The translations under genes were made by a program, and so were the position numbers. DNA of 64,000 nt from UBA5069 sp964560495 (lineage in GTDB: Bacteria > Chloroflexota > Anaerolineae > Caldilineales > Caldilineaceae). Of the stretch, positions 1 through 8,780 are shown piece by piece (position 1 is the first letter of the stretch; each line of letters begins with the position of its first letter). The notes beneath the pieces are model-generated. The model saw only the letters and a list, made by a program, of their open reading frames with translations, searched no databases and had not been told where the DNA came from. The stretch is from assembly GCA_964560495.1 (NCBI GenBank), contig CAZLMM010000009.1, forward strand, positions 59,886 to 123,885. The letters run 5' to 3'.

Positions 1-357
1 TCGCAACACGCCGAAGGCAGCCAACACAATACCGGCGATCAGCAGTGCTGCGGCAAGATAGGGCAGCGCCCGCGCCAGGGGCGCAATGGCGCGTGTCGTC
101 AAGTCAAGGGCTTGCAGCGTCACCTGGATAAGGGCAAGCGTCATGCCCAGGACGCCCAACAGCGCAGCCAAACGCCCGCGGCGGTCTTGCGGCGAGCGAC
201 CGGCGTCAGGCGTCTTGCGCGTCACCAGAGGAGATACAGTCTCTATGGCGCGCAGCACGTAGGCCAGCCAGTCCGAGCGCTGCGCTTGGGAGTCGCTGCC
301 AGGGCTGTTTGGTTCATCTGATCGATCTTTTGGATCAGGTGGAGATTGGCTTGACAT
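1..357 (-). CDS. Membrane protein, 3' part outside window
   Basis: The minus strand is open from an ATG at 357 to the window edge (119 codons, no stop). The first ~60 residues are polar and rich in Pro, Ser, Asp and Gln, consistent with a disordered cytoplasmic tail. Two hydrophobic segments follow, at about residues 64-84 and 97-118, so this is a membrane protein with at least two helices. I do not recognise the family. The plus-strand frame over the same bases looks like its shadow. The C-terminus is missing. Confidence 0.6.
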   Translation of the reverse strand, partial: MSSQSPPDPKDRSDEPNSPGSDSQAQRSDWLAYVLRAIETVSPLVTRKTPDAGRSPQDRRGRLAALLGVLGMTLALIQVTLQALDLTTRAIAPLARALPYLAAALLIAGIVLAAFGVLR

Positions 358-467
358 GATCCCGTTCGGAGTGAATGGCGTTTCCCAGGACCGCATTATA
401 CCATAGCTGTGAGTTTGTCTTCATTGCCGTTTTTTCCAAATCGGCCAACCTTGGCTACACTTGCCCC

Positions 468-1030
468 ATGATGCATCTATCCTACGCCCAGCTTCCACGT
501 CGTCGGGTGAATCATGTGGGCCTCACAGATGTCTTCAGTTTCGTTGCTTCCAGTGTTCGTAACGCCGTTTTGACCACAGCCGCAGAACTGAAGCGACTTG
601 GGGTGCGCCATGCGTTGGCTGGCGGGTTGGCTGTGGGCGCGCACGGTTATATCCGCGCCGCAAGTGACGTCAACTTCCTCGTGGGCGACGAAGCCTTCGA
701 CCATCATGGCGTGTTCATGACCTTCAAACCGGGCGTTCCCATCGCCGTGGAGGGCGTGTGTATCGGCTATCTGTCTCCTGTTGCATTTGGCGCGCTGCTG
801 GAAGATGCGCGGATCACCCAATTGTCGCCAACGACGTCGCTGTGCTCCCAGTGGGGGCGCCCATCTACATGAAACTTGTTGCCAGACAGCGGAGAGATTT
901 GCTGGACGTCGTCGAGTTGGTCAAAGCTGGGGTGAATCCAACCCAGGTGCGAGACTATCTGAACAAATATGCGGCGGATCTGGTTGCCTTGTTCGATGAG
1001 CTGGCAACCGAGGCCCTGAACGATTCCTAA
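468..1030 (+). pseudogene. Frameshifted nucleotidyltransferase-like protein
   Basis: Two overlapping frames together resemble one small nucleotidyltransferase-fold protein of the kind related to AbiEii. Frame one (from the ATG at 468) carries the LAGGLAVGAHGY-type motif. Frame two, taking over near 810-850, carries the downstream YMKLVARQRRDLLDVVELVKAG-type region (stop at 1030). The catalytic Asp-x-Asp position reads Asp-Val-Asn, so one metal ligand is lost as well as the frame. Both point to a dead gene, although a sequencing error could explain the frameshift alone. It ends 16 bases before glmS. Confidence 0.5.
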
Positions 1031-1046
1031 CGATTGGGAGGTTGTC

Positions 1047-2906
1047 ATGTGCGGCATTGTTGGTTATGTGGGCAACCAGGAGGCTGCCCCGATTGTACTG
1101 AATGGACTACGTCAACTGGAATATCGCGGCTACGATTCGGCCGGCCTGGCCGTGTTGGACCCCGGCGGCTGCATCCAGGTGCGCCGAGAAGCGGGCAAGC
1201 TGGCGAACTTGACCCAGTTGGTGGAGCATGAGCCGGCGCATGGTTCTTTGGGGGTCGGCCACACGCGTTGGGCAACCCACGGCCCACCCAGCCAGCGCAA
1301 CGCCCATCCCCACACAAGCGTCGATGGGCGCCTGGTGGTGGTGCAGAACGGCATCGTGGAGAATTTCCTTGATCTGCGGCGCACCCTGCAAGACCAGGGC
1401 TATCATTTCCGTAGCGACACTGACACCGAAGTCATCGTTCACCTGGTTCATCATCACTATCAGGCGCAGGGGACCAATGACCTGAGCGCCGCAGTGCGCG
1501 CCGCGCTCCTAGACCTGCGCGGGCCGAGCGCCATCGTGGTGCTCAGCAGCGACCACCCGGATCGGCTCATCGCCGCCCGCCTGGGCAACGCCGGCGGCGT
1601 GGTGGTGGGCTATGGCGACCGAGAGATGTTCATTGCCAGCGACATCCCCGCCATTTTGCGCCACACGCGGCGTCTAGCCTTCTTGGAGAGCCGCCAACTT
1701 GCTGTGGTGACGGCCGCCGGAGCTGAGTACTTCGACCTGGACGGCGCTGCGGTGCACAAGGAGACAACGCTGATTGACTGGAACCCCATGGCCGCGGAAA
1801 AGGGTGAATATCGCCACTTCATGCAGAAGGAGATTTACGAGCAGGGACGCAGTCTGACTGATACGCTGCGGGGCCGGCTGAATTTCGAGCAGAGTCGCGT
1901 CGAGTTGGAGACGCTCAATCTGACGCCGCGCCAGATTCAGGAGCTGGAGCGCCTGACGATCGTGGCGTGCGGCACCAGCTACTATGCAGCCCTCATCGGT
2001 AAGCACTACATCGAGCGGTTGGCGCGCGTTCCTGTGGAAGTGGACTACGCCAGCGAGTTTCGCTATCGCGACCCGGTGGTGAGCAAAGATCATATGATCG
2101 TCGCCATCACCCAGAGCGGGGAGACCGTTGACACCCTGGCCGCGTTGGAAGAGGGGCGTGAGCGCGGGGCGTTTACGGCAGCTATCGTCAATGCCATTGG
2201 CAGCCAGGCAGCGCGCGTCACAGATGGATGCATCTACATGCAGGCTGGGCCAGAGATCGGCGTCGCCAGCACCAAGGCGTTCACTGCTTCGGTCACGGAC
2301 CTGTTGTTGCTGGCGATTCACCTGGGACAGGAACGAGGTGTGCTCTCTGACAGGGAGCGCGGGCGACTGATCGAAGCATTGGCGTCGCTGCCGGGGCTGG
2401 CCGGCGGCCTGTTGGAGGATGCGTGGCGCGGTCCGCTCTATCGCCAGCTCGCCGAGCGATTCCAGCACTTTCGCAACTTCATGTATTTGGGGAGGGGACT
2501 GGGATATCCGGTGGCGCGGGAAGGCGCACTCAAACTCAAAGAGATCAGCTACATTCACGCCGAAGGCTACCCGGCCGGTGAGATGAAACACGGCCCGATT
2601 GCCCTGATTGACGAGCACATGCCCACCGTGGTGGTGGCCCCGCGCGATGGCGTCTATGACAAGATGATCAGCCAGGTCGAGCAGGTAAAAGCGAGGAGCG
2701 GCCTGGTGCTGGCTGTCGCCCACCCAAACGACGCAGCCCTTGCCCAGAAAGTTGATTACATCTTGCCCGTTCCTGTCGCCCACGAGCTGATTGCGCCCAT
2801 TCTGGCTGTCATGCCATTGCAGATTTTCGCCTACGAGATGGCGGTGCGCCGCGGGGCAGACGTGGACCAGCCTCGCAATCTGGCCAAGAGCGTCACTGTG
2901 GAATAG
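1047..2906 (+). CDS. glmS: Glutamine-fructose-6-phosphate aminotransferase (isomerizing)
   Basis: GlmS makes glucosamine-6-phosphate from fructose-6-phosphate and glutamine, the first step toward UDP-GlcNAc and peptidoglycan. The 619-residue product is full length. It begins MCGIVGY, so Cys2 is the N-terminal glutaminase nucleophile after Met removal. The glutaminase half is followed by two SIS sugar-isomerase domains (CGTSYYAALIGKHYIE; later EGYPAGEMKHGPIALI) and the usual C-terminal end LAKSVTVE. A GGAGG ribosome site lies 7 bases upstream. The leader is only 16 bases, so there is no room for a glmS ribozyme. Confidence 0.97.
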   Translation: MCGIVGYVGNQEAAPIVLNGLRQLEYRGYDSAGLAVLDPGGCIQVRREAGKLANLTQLVEHEPAHGSLGVGHTRWATHGPPSQRNAHPHTSVDGRLVVVQNGIVENFLDLRRTLQDQGYHFRSDTDTEVIVHLVHHHYQAQGTNDLSAAVRAALLDLRGPSAIVVLSSDHPDRLIAARLGNAGGVVVGYGDREMFIASDIPAILRHTRRLAFLESRQLAVVTAAGAEYFDLDGAAVHKETTLIDWNPMAAEKGEYRHFMQKEIYEQGRSLTDTLRGRLNFEQSRVELETLNLTPRQIQELERLTIVACGTSYYAALIGKHYIERLARVPVEVDYASEFRYRDPVVSKDHMIVAITQSGETVDTLAALEEGRERGAFTAAIVNAIGSQAARVTDGCIYMQAGPEIGVASTKAFTASVTDLLLLAIHLGQERGVLSDRERGRLIEALASLPGLAGGLLEDAWRGPLYRQLAERFQHFRNFMYLGRGLGYPVAREGALKLKEISYIHAEGYPAGEMKHGPIALIDEHMPTVVVAPRDGVYDKMISQVEQVKARSGLVLAVAHPNDAALAQKVDYILPVPVAHELIAPILAVMPLQIFAYEMAVRRGADVDQPRNLAKSVTVE

Positions 2907-3002
2907 GAGGAAAGGTGCTCGTCGGTCGATCGTTGTCTATTCGCCTTGCAGATGGGCGTCAGTTGCGTTAGGATTGAACATCAACAAGGAAAGGACAACA
3001 TC

Positions 3003-3740
3003 GTGACTCGACGCAGCTTGACTTTGGCGAAGGTGTTGGCGGTGTGGCTGGTTGCAACGCTCCTGGTTGCCGGTTGCGGCGGTGATGAGACCCCGACGCG
3101 CACGCCCGTTCCTACCTGGACGCCAACGCCCGCGGGCGCTCTGCCCGTTGCAAATGCGCAGGCTGCTGCGCCGCCAGAGCAACCCCAGCAACCCGCGCCT
3201 GCTGCAATCCCAACGGATACGCCCGCGCCGCCCGCGCCCACCGATACGCCCCCGCCGCCGACGTCTACGCCCGCGCCCACCGATACGCCCCTGCCTCTCC
3301 CCACCGACACGCCGTCGCCCACGCCGACAGAGACCGCAACCCCAGAACCATCGCCCACGCCGGCCTATTCATTCATCCTGGAGACTGCGGAGAAGTTCCC
3401 CACAGAGTCGCTTGCCCCCAACGTGGTGCGTATCTTTCTCTATGTCTATTCGCCGTCGGATTTGGCCCTGGGTGACTACTCTCTACGCGTTGTGCACAAT
3501 GGGGCGGAATTGACGGTGGATGAGCTGTCAGAGGACGGCGTGCCCCAACAGACGCGGCAGACGCCCGGCCCCTACACCCGGTTCACGAATATGAATGTAA
3601 TTTTCGTCGGGCCCGAAGCAGGTGCGTGGGAGGTGCAACTGGTGGATGAGGATGGGACGCCAGCCGGGCCGGCGGCCCAGTTCGAGCTGGCGGCGGGCGA
3701 CACGGCGCGGGAACTGTATGTGCGCTATCGGCCGCGTTAG
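3003..3740 (+). CDS. Lipoprotein with Pro/Thr-rich linker
   Basis: The product is 245 residues. I chose the GTG at 3003 because AAGGAAAGGA lies just upstream and the protein then starts with a short basic stretch and a hydrophobic signal ending in the lipobox LVAGC. After the lipidated Cys comes a ~90-residue linker of degenerate P-T-D-T-P repeats, probably a wall-spanning spacer. The C-terminal ~125 residues form a compact beta-rich domain (from about YSFILETAEKFP) that I do not recognise. It is likely anchored outside the membrane. Function unknown. Confidence 0.75.
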   Translation: MTRRSLTLAKVLAVWLVATLLVAGCGGDETPTRTPVPTWTPTPAGALPVANAQAAAPPEQPQQPAPAAIPTDTPAPPAPTDTPPPPTSTPAPTDTPLPLPTDTPSPTPTETATPEPSPTPAYSFILETAEKFPTESLAPNVVRIFLYVYSPSDLALGDYSLRVVHNGAELTVDELSEDGVPQQTRQTPGPYTRFTNMNVIFVGPEAGAWEVQLVDEDGTPAGPAAQFELAAGDTARELYVRYRPR

Positions 3741-3818
3741 AGAAGCGTGTCTTTCACAGAGGGTCGATGCTCACACGGTGCGTTCTTGACTTTGTTGCGT
3801 GCACCTTCTGATTCTGAT

Positions 3819-3995
3819 TCAGGCAATTCCGGTTCTGGAAAGACGGAAAAGCTGAGTCAATTTTGAGATTGTTTTTCCATCCAGCGAAAAGCCATCGCGT
3901 CGCATCAGAAGAATGTCGATTTTGGGCGGTGCACTGATGGCCGGCAGCTCGGTCAGTACCGCGACGACGTCCAGGTGGGTCAACAACAACTGATA
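3819..3995 (-). pseudogene. Possible gene remnant in the glmS-adh gap
   Basis: In the intergenic stretch 3741-4015 the minus strand has a ~55-codon open frame that reads like coding sequence (for example LPAISAPPKIDILLMRRDG), with a stop upstream and no good start codon. It may be the 3' end of a decayed gene. I cannot name the family with confidence. Nothing else is visible in this gap. Confidence 0.25.
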
Positions 3996-4015
3996 TTACA
4001 GCTTCCCAGGTTCGG

Positions 4016-5197
4016 TCAGTAGGCGAGGCGGTAGAGTCCCTCTAATACAGCCTGATCGACTGACCGCGGGTTGGTCGTCCAGTTCAGGTCTTGGATAGCC
4101 GCCGCCCCTAACGCCCCAAGCATTTCCTCTGTAACGCCCACATCACGCAGGCGTATAGGCAGGCCGCAATCTACCAACAGGCTGCGCACGGCCGCAACGG
4201 CGTGTTCTGCGCGCTCTGCGATCGGCAAAGAAGCTGACACGGAAGGATCGAGCGCCTCCCCAATGGCTGCGTAACGATCCAGCGCCGCCGACGCGCTGTA
4301 GCTCATCTGGTGGGGCAACATGATGGCGTTGGCGACGCCATGAGGCACGTTCGCCAGGGCGGAGAGGGGATGCGCCAGGGCGTGGCAGGCGCCAAGCCAG
4401 CGCGAACTAATGGCGACGCCGCCCACCAACGCCGCCTGCATCATGGCGGCGCGGGCTTGGCGGTTGTCTCCCTGGGCGACGGCAATGCGCAGGCTGCGCC
4501 CGATGAGGCCCACGGCGTCCAGAATCATGGCGTCGAGGGCAGGCGCCTCTTTTGTCGAGACGAAGGCTTCGATAAGGTGCGTCAGGGCATCCATACCGGT
4601 TGCCGCTGTGAGCGCGGGCGGCAGACGCAAGGTCAGCTCCGGGTCGATGATGGCTGCTGTGGGTGTAACGGTCGGGCCGCCAACGCCGAATTTCTGCTTG
4701 TGGATTGCATCGGTGATGACGCCCCAGGGGGTGGCCTCTGCGCCTGTGCCGGCCGTGGTGGGGATGGCGATGAGGGGCGGCAGCATGAGAGGAGGAGGCA
4801 GTGCATTTTCACCGCGCAGGAATGAGAATTCGGCGATGCTGATATTCGGCAGGCTGCCTGCCAACATACGCACGCCCTTGCCCGTGTCGATGGCGCTGCC
4901 TCCGCCCAACGCCACGACGACGTCTGCGCCGCAGGCGTGATAGGCCGCAGCAGCTGCATCCACCGACGCTACATCAGGATTGGGGATCACCTGTGCGTGG
5001 AGGGTGTAGGTGAGGCCGGCGGAGACCAATGAACGAATGACTGGTCCTGCCAGGTCAGCCGCCAGCACGCCTGGGTCTGCCAGCAGGAACGCATGGACAG
5101 CGCCCAGACTTTTGGCAAGAGGTCCCGTCTGGGCGACTACGCCAAAGCCAAAGTGGGTCTGCCCCGGCCAAAGATAGAGCGAACGTTCACTTGTCAT
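4016..5197 (-). CDS. Iron-containing alcohol dehydrogenase
   Basis: This 393-residue enzyme is a group III (iron-type) alcohol dehydrogenase. The NAD(P)-binding GGGSAIDTGKG motif is present, along with the metal-binding region with His in LGACHALAHPLSA and PHGVANAIMLPH. Its start overlaps the stop of the upstream aminotransferase by 4 bases, so the two are translationally coupled. With a GABA-type aminotransferase as partner it plausibly reduces the semialdehyde product (succinic semialdehyde to 4-hydroxybutyrate or similar). That substrate is inferred from context only. Confidence 0.9.
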   Translation of the reverse strand: MTSERSLYLWPGQTHFGFGVVAQTGPLAKSLGAVHAFLLADPGVLAADLAGPVIRSLVSAGLTYTLHAQVIPNPDVASVDAAAAAYHACGADVVVALGGGSAIDTGKGVRMLAGSLPNISIAEFSFLRGENALPPPLMLPPLIAIPTTAGTGAEATPWGVITDAIHKQKFGVGGPTVTPTAAIIDPELTLRLPPALTAATGMDALTHLIEAFVSTKEAPALDAMILDAVGLIGRSLRIAVAQGDNRQARAAMMQAALVGGVAISSRWLGACHALAHPLSALANVPHGVANAIMLPHQMSYSASAALDRYAAIGEALDPSVSASLPIAERAEHAVAAVRSLLVDCGLPIRLRDVGVTEEMLGALGAAAIQDLNWTTNPRSVDQAVLEGLYRLAY

Positions 5198-6543
5198 CGC
5201 TGCGTCTCCTGCGTAACGACATGGACTGCCTCGGCCACAATTGCCATTGCCTCGTCGATCTGCTCGTCGTCGATGTTGAGGGGCGGCAGAAATCGCAAGC
5301 AGTTGGCATAAAGCCCGGCGCGGATGGTGATGAGACCGCGACGCAGCGTTTCCTGCGTGATGCGCAGCACCACATCCGCGGCGACGGGCGTCTTGGTTTT
5401 GCGGTCGCTGACAAACTCGGCGGCCAGCATGGGGCCCAAGCCGCGCACGTCGCCGATCAGGGGGGATGTGCGCTGAATTTCTTCCAGATGTCGTCGGATA
5501 CGCGCTCCCACTTCAGTCGCCCGGCGCAGAAACACCGGATCGCTGATGATCTTGATGGCTTGCACGGCTGCGGCGCAGGCGAGGGGATTGCCGCTGTATG
5601 TGCCGCCCAGCCCACCAGGATGGGGCGCATCCATCAACTCGGCGCGCCCTGTCACTGCTGCCAGCGGCATTCCGGCTGCCAGGGATTTGGCCGAGGTGAT
5701 GAGGTCGGGTGTGACATCGTAATGCTCGACGGCGAAGAGCTTGCCCGTGCGTCCGAAGCCACACTGAATCTCATCGGCCACCATGACGATGCCGTGCTGG
5801 GTGCAGAGCTGGCGAATGCGCTGCAAGAAGCGAGGCGGCGTCGGGATGAAACCGCCCTCGCCCTGCACCGGCTCGATGACGATCGCCGCAATCGCGCTGG
5901 GGTCGATCTGGGCGATCAGAGCATTGTCGAGTTGGTCGATGGCGTACTGGACGAATCCCTCCTCGCTCATCTCCGGCGGACGGCGATATACATTGGGGAA
6001 AGGCAGGCGATAGATTTCCGGCGCAAAGGGGCCAAAGCCTTTCTTGAAGAGGCTGTATTTGCTCGTCATTGCCAAAGTCAGATTGGTGCGACCATGATAT
6101 GCCCCCTCAAAGACGACGATGCCGGGGCGTCCGGTGGCCGCGCGGGAGATCTTAACGGCGGTCTCAATGGCTTCGGCTCCGCTGTTGAGCAGCACTGTCT
6201 TCTTTGCGTAGCTGCCTGGCGTCACCTGGTTGAGCAGCTCCGCCGCCTCGACATATGGCTCATAGACGCCCACAATGGCGCAGAGGTGAATCAGGGCGTC
6301 GGTCTGGGCGTGGATGGCTTCGACGACGGCTGGGTGGTTGTGGCCGACGGCCAGGACGCCGATGCCGCCGGCGAAGTCCAACAATGTGTTGCCATCCACG
6401 TCCGTGACAGTTGCGCCCTGGGCGCGAGCGACGGCAATTTGCGTCAGTTTTGCCGCGCCGCGCGGGGAAGCTGCCTCGCGCCGGGCGGCCAACTCCAGGC
6501 TTTTCGGCCCGGGCACATTGGTGACAAGATGGATTGCAGACAT
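5194..6543 (-). CDS. gabT: 4-aminobutyrate-type aminotransferase (class III)
   Basis: This 449-residue PLP enzyme belongs to class III (omega) aminotransferases and is closest in style to GABA aminotransferase. Visible hallmarks are LNSGAEAIETAVKISRAATGR (phosphate loop), FEGAYHGRT, VIEPVQGEGGF, ADEIQCGFGRTGK and the PLP lysine in SAKSLAAGMPL. AGGTGA lies upstream of the ATG at 6543. It transfers an omega-amino group to 2-oxoglutarate, giving a semialdehyde that the coupled iron dehydrogenase downstream could reduce. Other omega-amino acids or diamines are possible substrates. Confidence 0.88.
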   Translation of the reverse strand: MSAIHLVTNVPGPKSLELAARREAASPRGAAKLTQIAVARAQGATVTDVDGNTLLDFAGGIGVLAVGHNHPAVVEAIHAQTDALIHLCAIVGVYEPYVEAAELLNQVTPGSYAKKTVLLNSGAEAIETAVKISRAATGRPGIVVFEGAYHGRTNLTLAMTSKYSLFKKGFGPFAPEIYRLPFPNVYRRPPEMSEEGFVQYAIDQLDNALIAQIDPSAIAAIVIEPVQGEGGFIPTPPRFLQRIRQLCTQHGIVMVADEIQCGFGRTGKLFAVEHYDVTPDLITSAKSLAAGMPLAAVTGRAELMDAPHPGGLGGTYSGNPLACAAAVQAIKIISDPVFLRRATEVGARIRRHLEEIQRTSPLIGDVRGLGPMLAAEFVSDRKTKTPVAADVVLRITQETLRRGLITIRAGLYANCLRFLPPLNIDDEQIDEAMAIVAEAVHVVTQETQR

Positions 6544-6638
6544 GATAGTTCACCTGTCCTAAAAATAACGCACCACAGAGAGTGCATCGGAACACAGAGG
6601 GGTTTTCATTCTTCGTTGCGTCCCGGCTGGCATGACGC

Positions 6639-8744
6639 CTACCTGGATGCGCGAGATGAACTCGTTCTGACGTGTTTGTTGGCTTCGGCGCCCACAGCCT
6701 GGAGCACAACGCACGAACGAGGGCCAACGTGATAGGCGCTACTCCTGACCACGGGCGACTCTCCCAGGGGAAGGATGTCGTTGGGACTCGGCAGCGACGT
6801 ATCGATGAGTCGCTGCCAATGACTTCCAGCGCTCAAGCGCGGCAGTCCAAAGCGTAGAGGCTCCCAAAACGCATTGTAGGCCATGTAGATCATCTCGCCG
6901 TTCTTTGGATGGCACAGGGTGAAAGCCAGCGTGCGCGATTCAGATGACCAATCCGGCTTGCCAGGCTCCACGCCGTGAAATGCGATAAAGGGTTCTGTCG
7001 GATGAGAACCTACAGGGAGATAGTGGCTGGCGTGGAGCGCATCCAGACGATGGTAGAGCATCAACATCTCGCGAGTGAAGCGCAGGATGTCGCCGTGCCG
7101 TTCGATGGCGCGCCAGTCGAACCAGCTAAGTTCGTTGTCGCAACTATAGCCATTGTTGTTGCCATACTGAGTGCGGCGCACCTCGTCGCCCATGGTGAGC
7201 ATAGGCGTCCCCTGGGACATGAACAAGAGCGTGAGGAAGTTCTTGATCTGGCGTACACGGAGCTGCTCGATCTCTGGGCCATCGGTTGGGCCTTCGGCGC
7301 CGCAGTTCCAGCTGTGATTGTCGTTGGCGCCATCCCGATTCGACTCGCCGTTGAATTCGTTGTGTTTCTCATTGTAGGAAACCAGGTCGTTCAGAGTGAA
7401 GCCATCATGGGCGGTGACGAAATTCACTGTGCGACGGATGTTGCGATCCAGGCGCGGATAGACATCCGGGCTGCCCACAATGCGCAGGCTCATGTTGAGC
7501 GCCATGCCTGGGTCGCTCTTGACAAAACTGCGAATGTCATCGCGATAGCGACCGTTCCATTCGGCGAAGCGGTCGCCGATGAAGGTGCCCACCTGATAGA
7601 GACCGGCCGCATCCCATGCTTCAGCGACGAGCAGCGTCCCCGCCAGCACCGGGTCGGACTCGATCTCCCACAAGATTGGCGGGCTGCGCAGGGGTTCGCC
7701 GAATTCCCCGCGCGAAAGGGCCGACGCCAGGTCGAAGCGGAAGCCGTCCACGTGCATTTCCACAACCCAGTAGCGCAGACACTCCATGATCATGCGGCGC
7801 ACGATGGAGTGATTGGCGTTGATGGTGTTGCCTGTGCCGCTGTAGTTGGCGTAGCTGCCAGGATCGCTGCCTGGGATGTAGTAGGCCACATTCTCCAGCC
7901 CCTTGAAATGAAGAGTCGGGCCACTTTCATCCCCTTCTGCCGTGTGGTTGAAGACGACATCTAGCACCACGGCAATGCCGGCCCGATGTAACGCCTTGAC
8001 CATGTCACGAAATTCGTTGACCGCCCCTTGCGGAGTCCGCACAGAACTGTAGGCCAGATGAGGCGCAAAGTAGGCCACTGGGCTGTAGCCCCAATAGTTG
8101 AGACGGCCCGGCGCAGCGTCGAATTTATCGAACTGCTGGATGGGGAGAAACTCGACGGTGTTGACGCCCAACTCTTGCAGATAGGGAATCTTTTCGATCA
8201 GGCCGGCATACGTGCCGCGTAACGCGGGCGGAACGCCGGAATGGGGATGGCGGGTGAACCCGGCCAGGTGCATCTCGTAGATGACGTTGTGGCTACGGCC
8301 ATGAATGATGGGGCGGTCGCCTTCCCAATTATAGCCGCTCGTGTCCACAACGACGCTGCGCAGGGCTTTGGCGCAGTTGTCGCCGGGGCGTTTTGCCGCC
8401 TCGCGGTCATAGAGCAGGTCGACGACCCCCTTGGCGTAGGGGTCGAGCAACACCTTCTGTCCGTCGAAGCGATGCCCGTGCATCGGCTCGTAGGGACCGT
8501 GGGCGCGAAAAGCGTAGATCTGACCGGCGCGCAGACCGGGGATGAAAGCGTGCCAGTAATAGAAGGTGCAGTTGCGGTTCCGATCAAGCTTGATGACATG
8601 ATCGGGATAGGGCGCATCGCCCCGATCGAAGAGCAACAGCTCCATCTGGGTGCAGTGTTGGGAGAAGACAGAGAAGTTGACGCCATCTGGATAGACCGTG
8701 GCGCCGAGAGGGTGACTCTGACCTGGAAGAACCTCGATGGGCAT
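6639..8744 (-). CDS. glgX: Glycogen debranching enzyme / isoamylase family
   Basis: This GH13 enzyme hydrolyses alpha-1,6 branch points in glycogen. An N-terminal CBM48-like domain (HPLGATVYPDGVNFSVFS) precedes the catalytic barrel with DVVFNHT, the nucleophile Asp in GFRFDLASAL, the acid Glu in VAEAWDAAGLY and FVTAHDGFTLNDL. I start at the ATG at 8744 (701 residues) because homologous sequence begins MPIEVLPG. An in-frame ATG lies 12 codons earlier. There is no Shine-Dalgarno, and a TATAAT box ends 6 bases before the ATG, so the mRNA may be leaderless. The promoter would lie inside the end of the upstream gene. Confidence 0.93.
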   Translation of the reverse strand: MPIEVLPGQSHPLGATVYPDGVNFSVFSQHCTQMELLLFDRGDAPYPDHVIKLDRNRNCTFYYWHAFIPGLRAGQIYAFRAHGPYEPMHGHRFDGQKVLLDPYAKGVVDLLYDREAAKRPGDNCAKALRSVVVDTSGYNWEGDRPIIHGRSHNVIYEMHLAGFTRHPHSGVPPALRGTYAGLIEKIPYLQELGVNTVEFLPIQQFDKFDAAPGRLNYWGYSPVAYFAPHLAYSSVRTPQGAVNEFRDMVKALHRAGIAVVLDVVFNHTAEGDESGPTLHFKGLENVAYYIPGSDPGSYANYSGTGNTINANHSIVRRMIMECLRYWVVEMHVDGFRFDLASALSRGEFGEPLRSPPILWEIESDPVLAGTLLVAEAWDAAGLYQVGTFIGDRFAEWNGRYRDDIRSFVKSDPGMALNMSLRIVGSPDVYPRLDRNIRRTVNFVTAHDGFTLNDLVSYNEKHNEFNGESNRDGANDNHSWNCGAEGPTDGPEIEQLRVRQIKNFLTLLFMSQGTPMLTMGDEVRRTQYGNNNGYSCDNELSWFDWRAIERHGDILRFTREMLMLYHRLDALHASHYLPVGSHPTEPFIAFHGVEPGKPDWSSESRTLAFTLCHPKNGEMIYMAYNAFWEPLRFGLPRLSAGSHWQRLIDTSLPSPNDILPLGESPVVRSSAYHVGPRSCVVLQAVGAEANKHVRTSSSRASR

Positions 8745-8750
8745 TCGCCG

Positions 8751-8780
8751 ATTATAGCGCCAGTCGGCCAAAGGCCGCAA
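8751..8780 (-). promoter_or_regulatory. Candidate leaderless promoter for glgX
   Basis: On the minus strand TTGCGG (8775-8780) and TATAAT (8751-8756) are separated by 18 bases, and the ATG of glgX starts 6 bases after the -10 box. Transcription would begin at or next to the start codon. The motif sits within the 3' end of the preceding gene, giving glgX its own transcript. Confidence 0.5.

Noticed and set aside
1031..1046. glmS ribozyme
   Set aside because: Only 16 bases separate the upstream frame from the glmS start, and no ribozyme-like structure is visible.
1674..2783. A 369-codon minus-strand open frame inside glmS
   Set aside because: Antisense shadow of a full-length, well-conserved glmS.
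5191..6732. A 513-codon plus-strand open frame
   Set aside because: It lies entirely antisense to the clear gabT gene; the composition is that of a GC-rich shadow frame with no recognisable motif.
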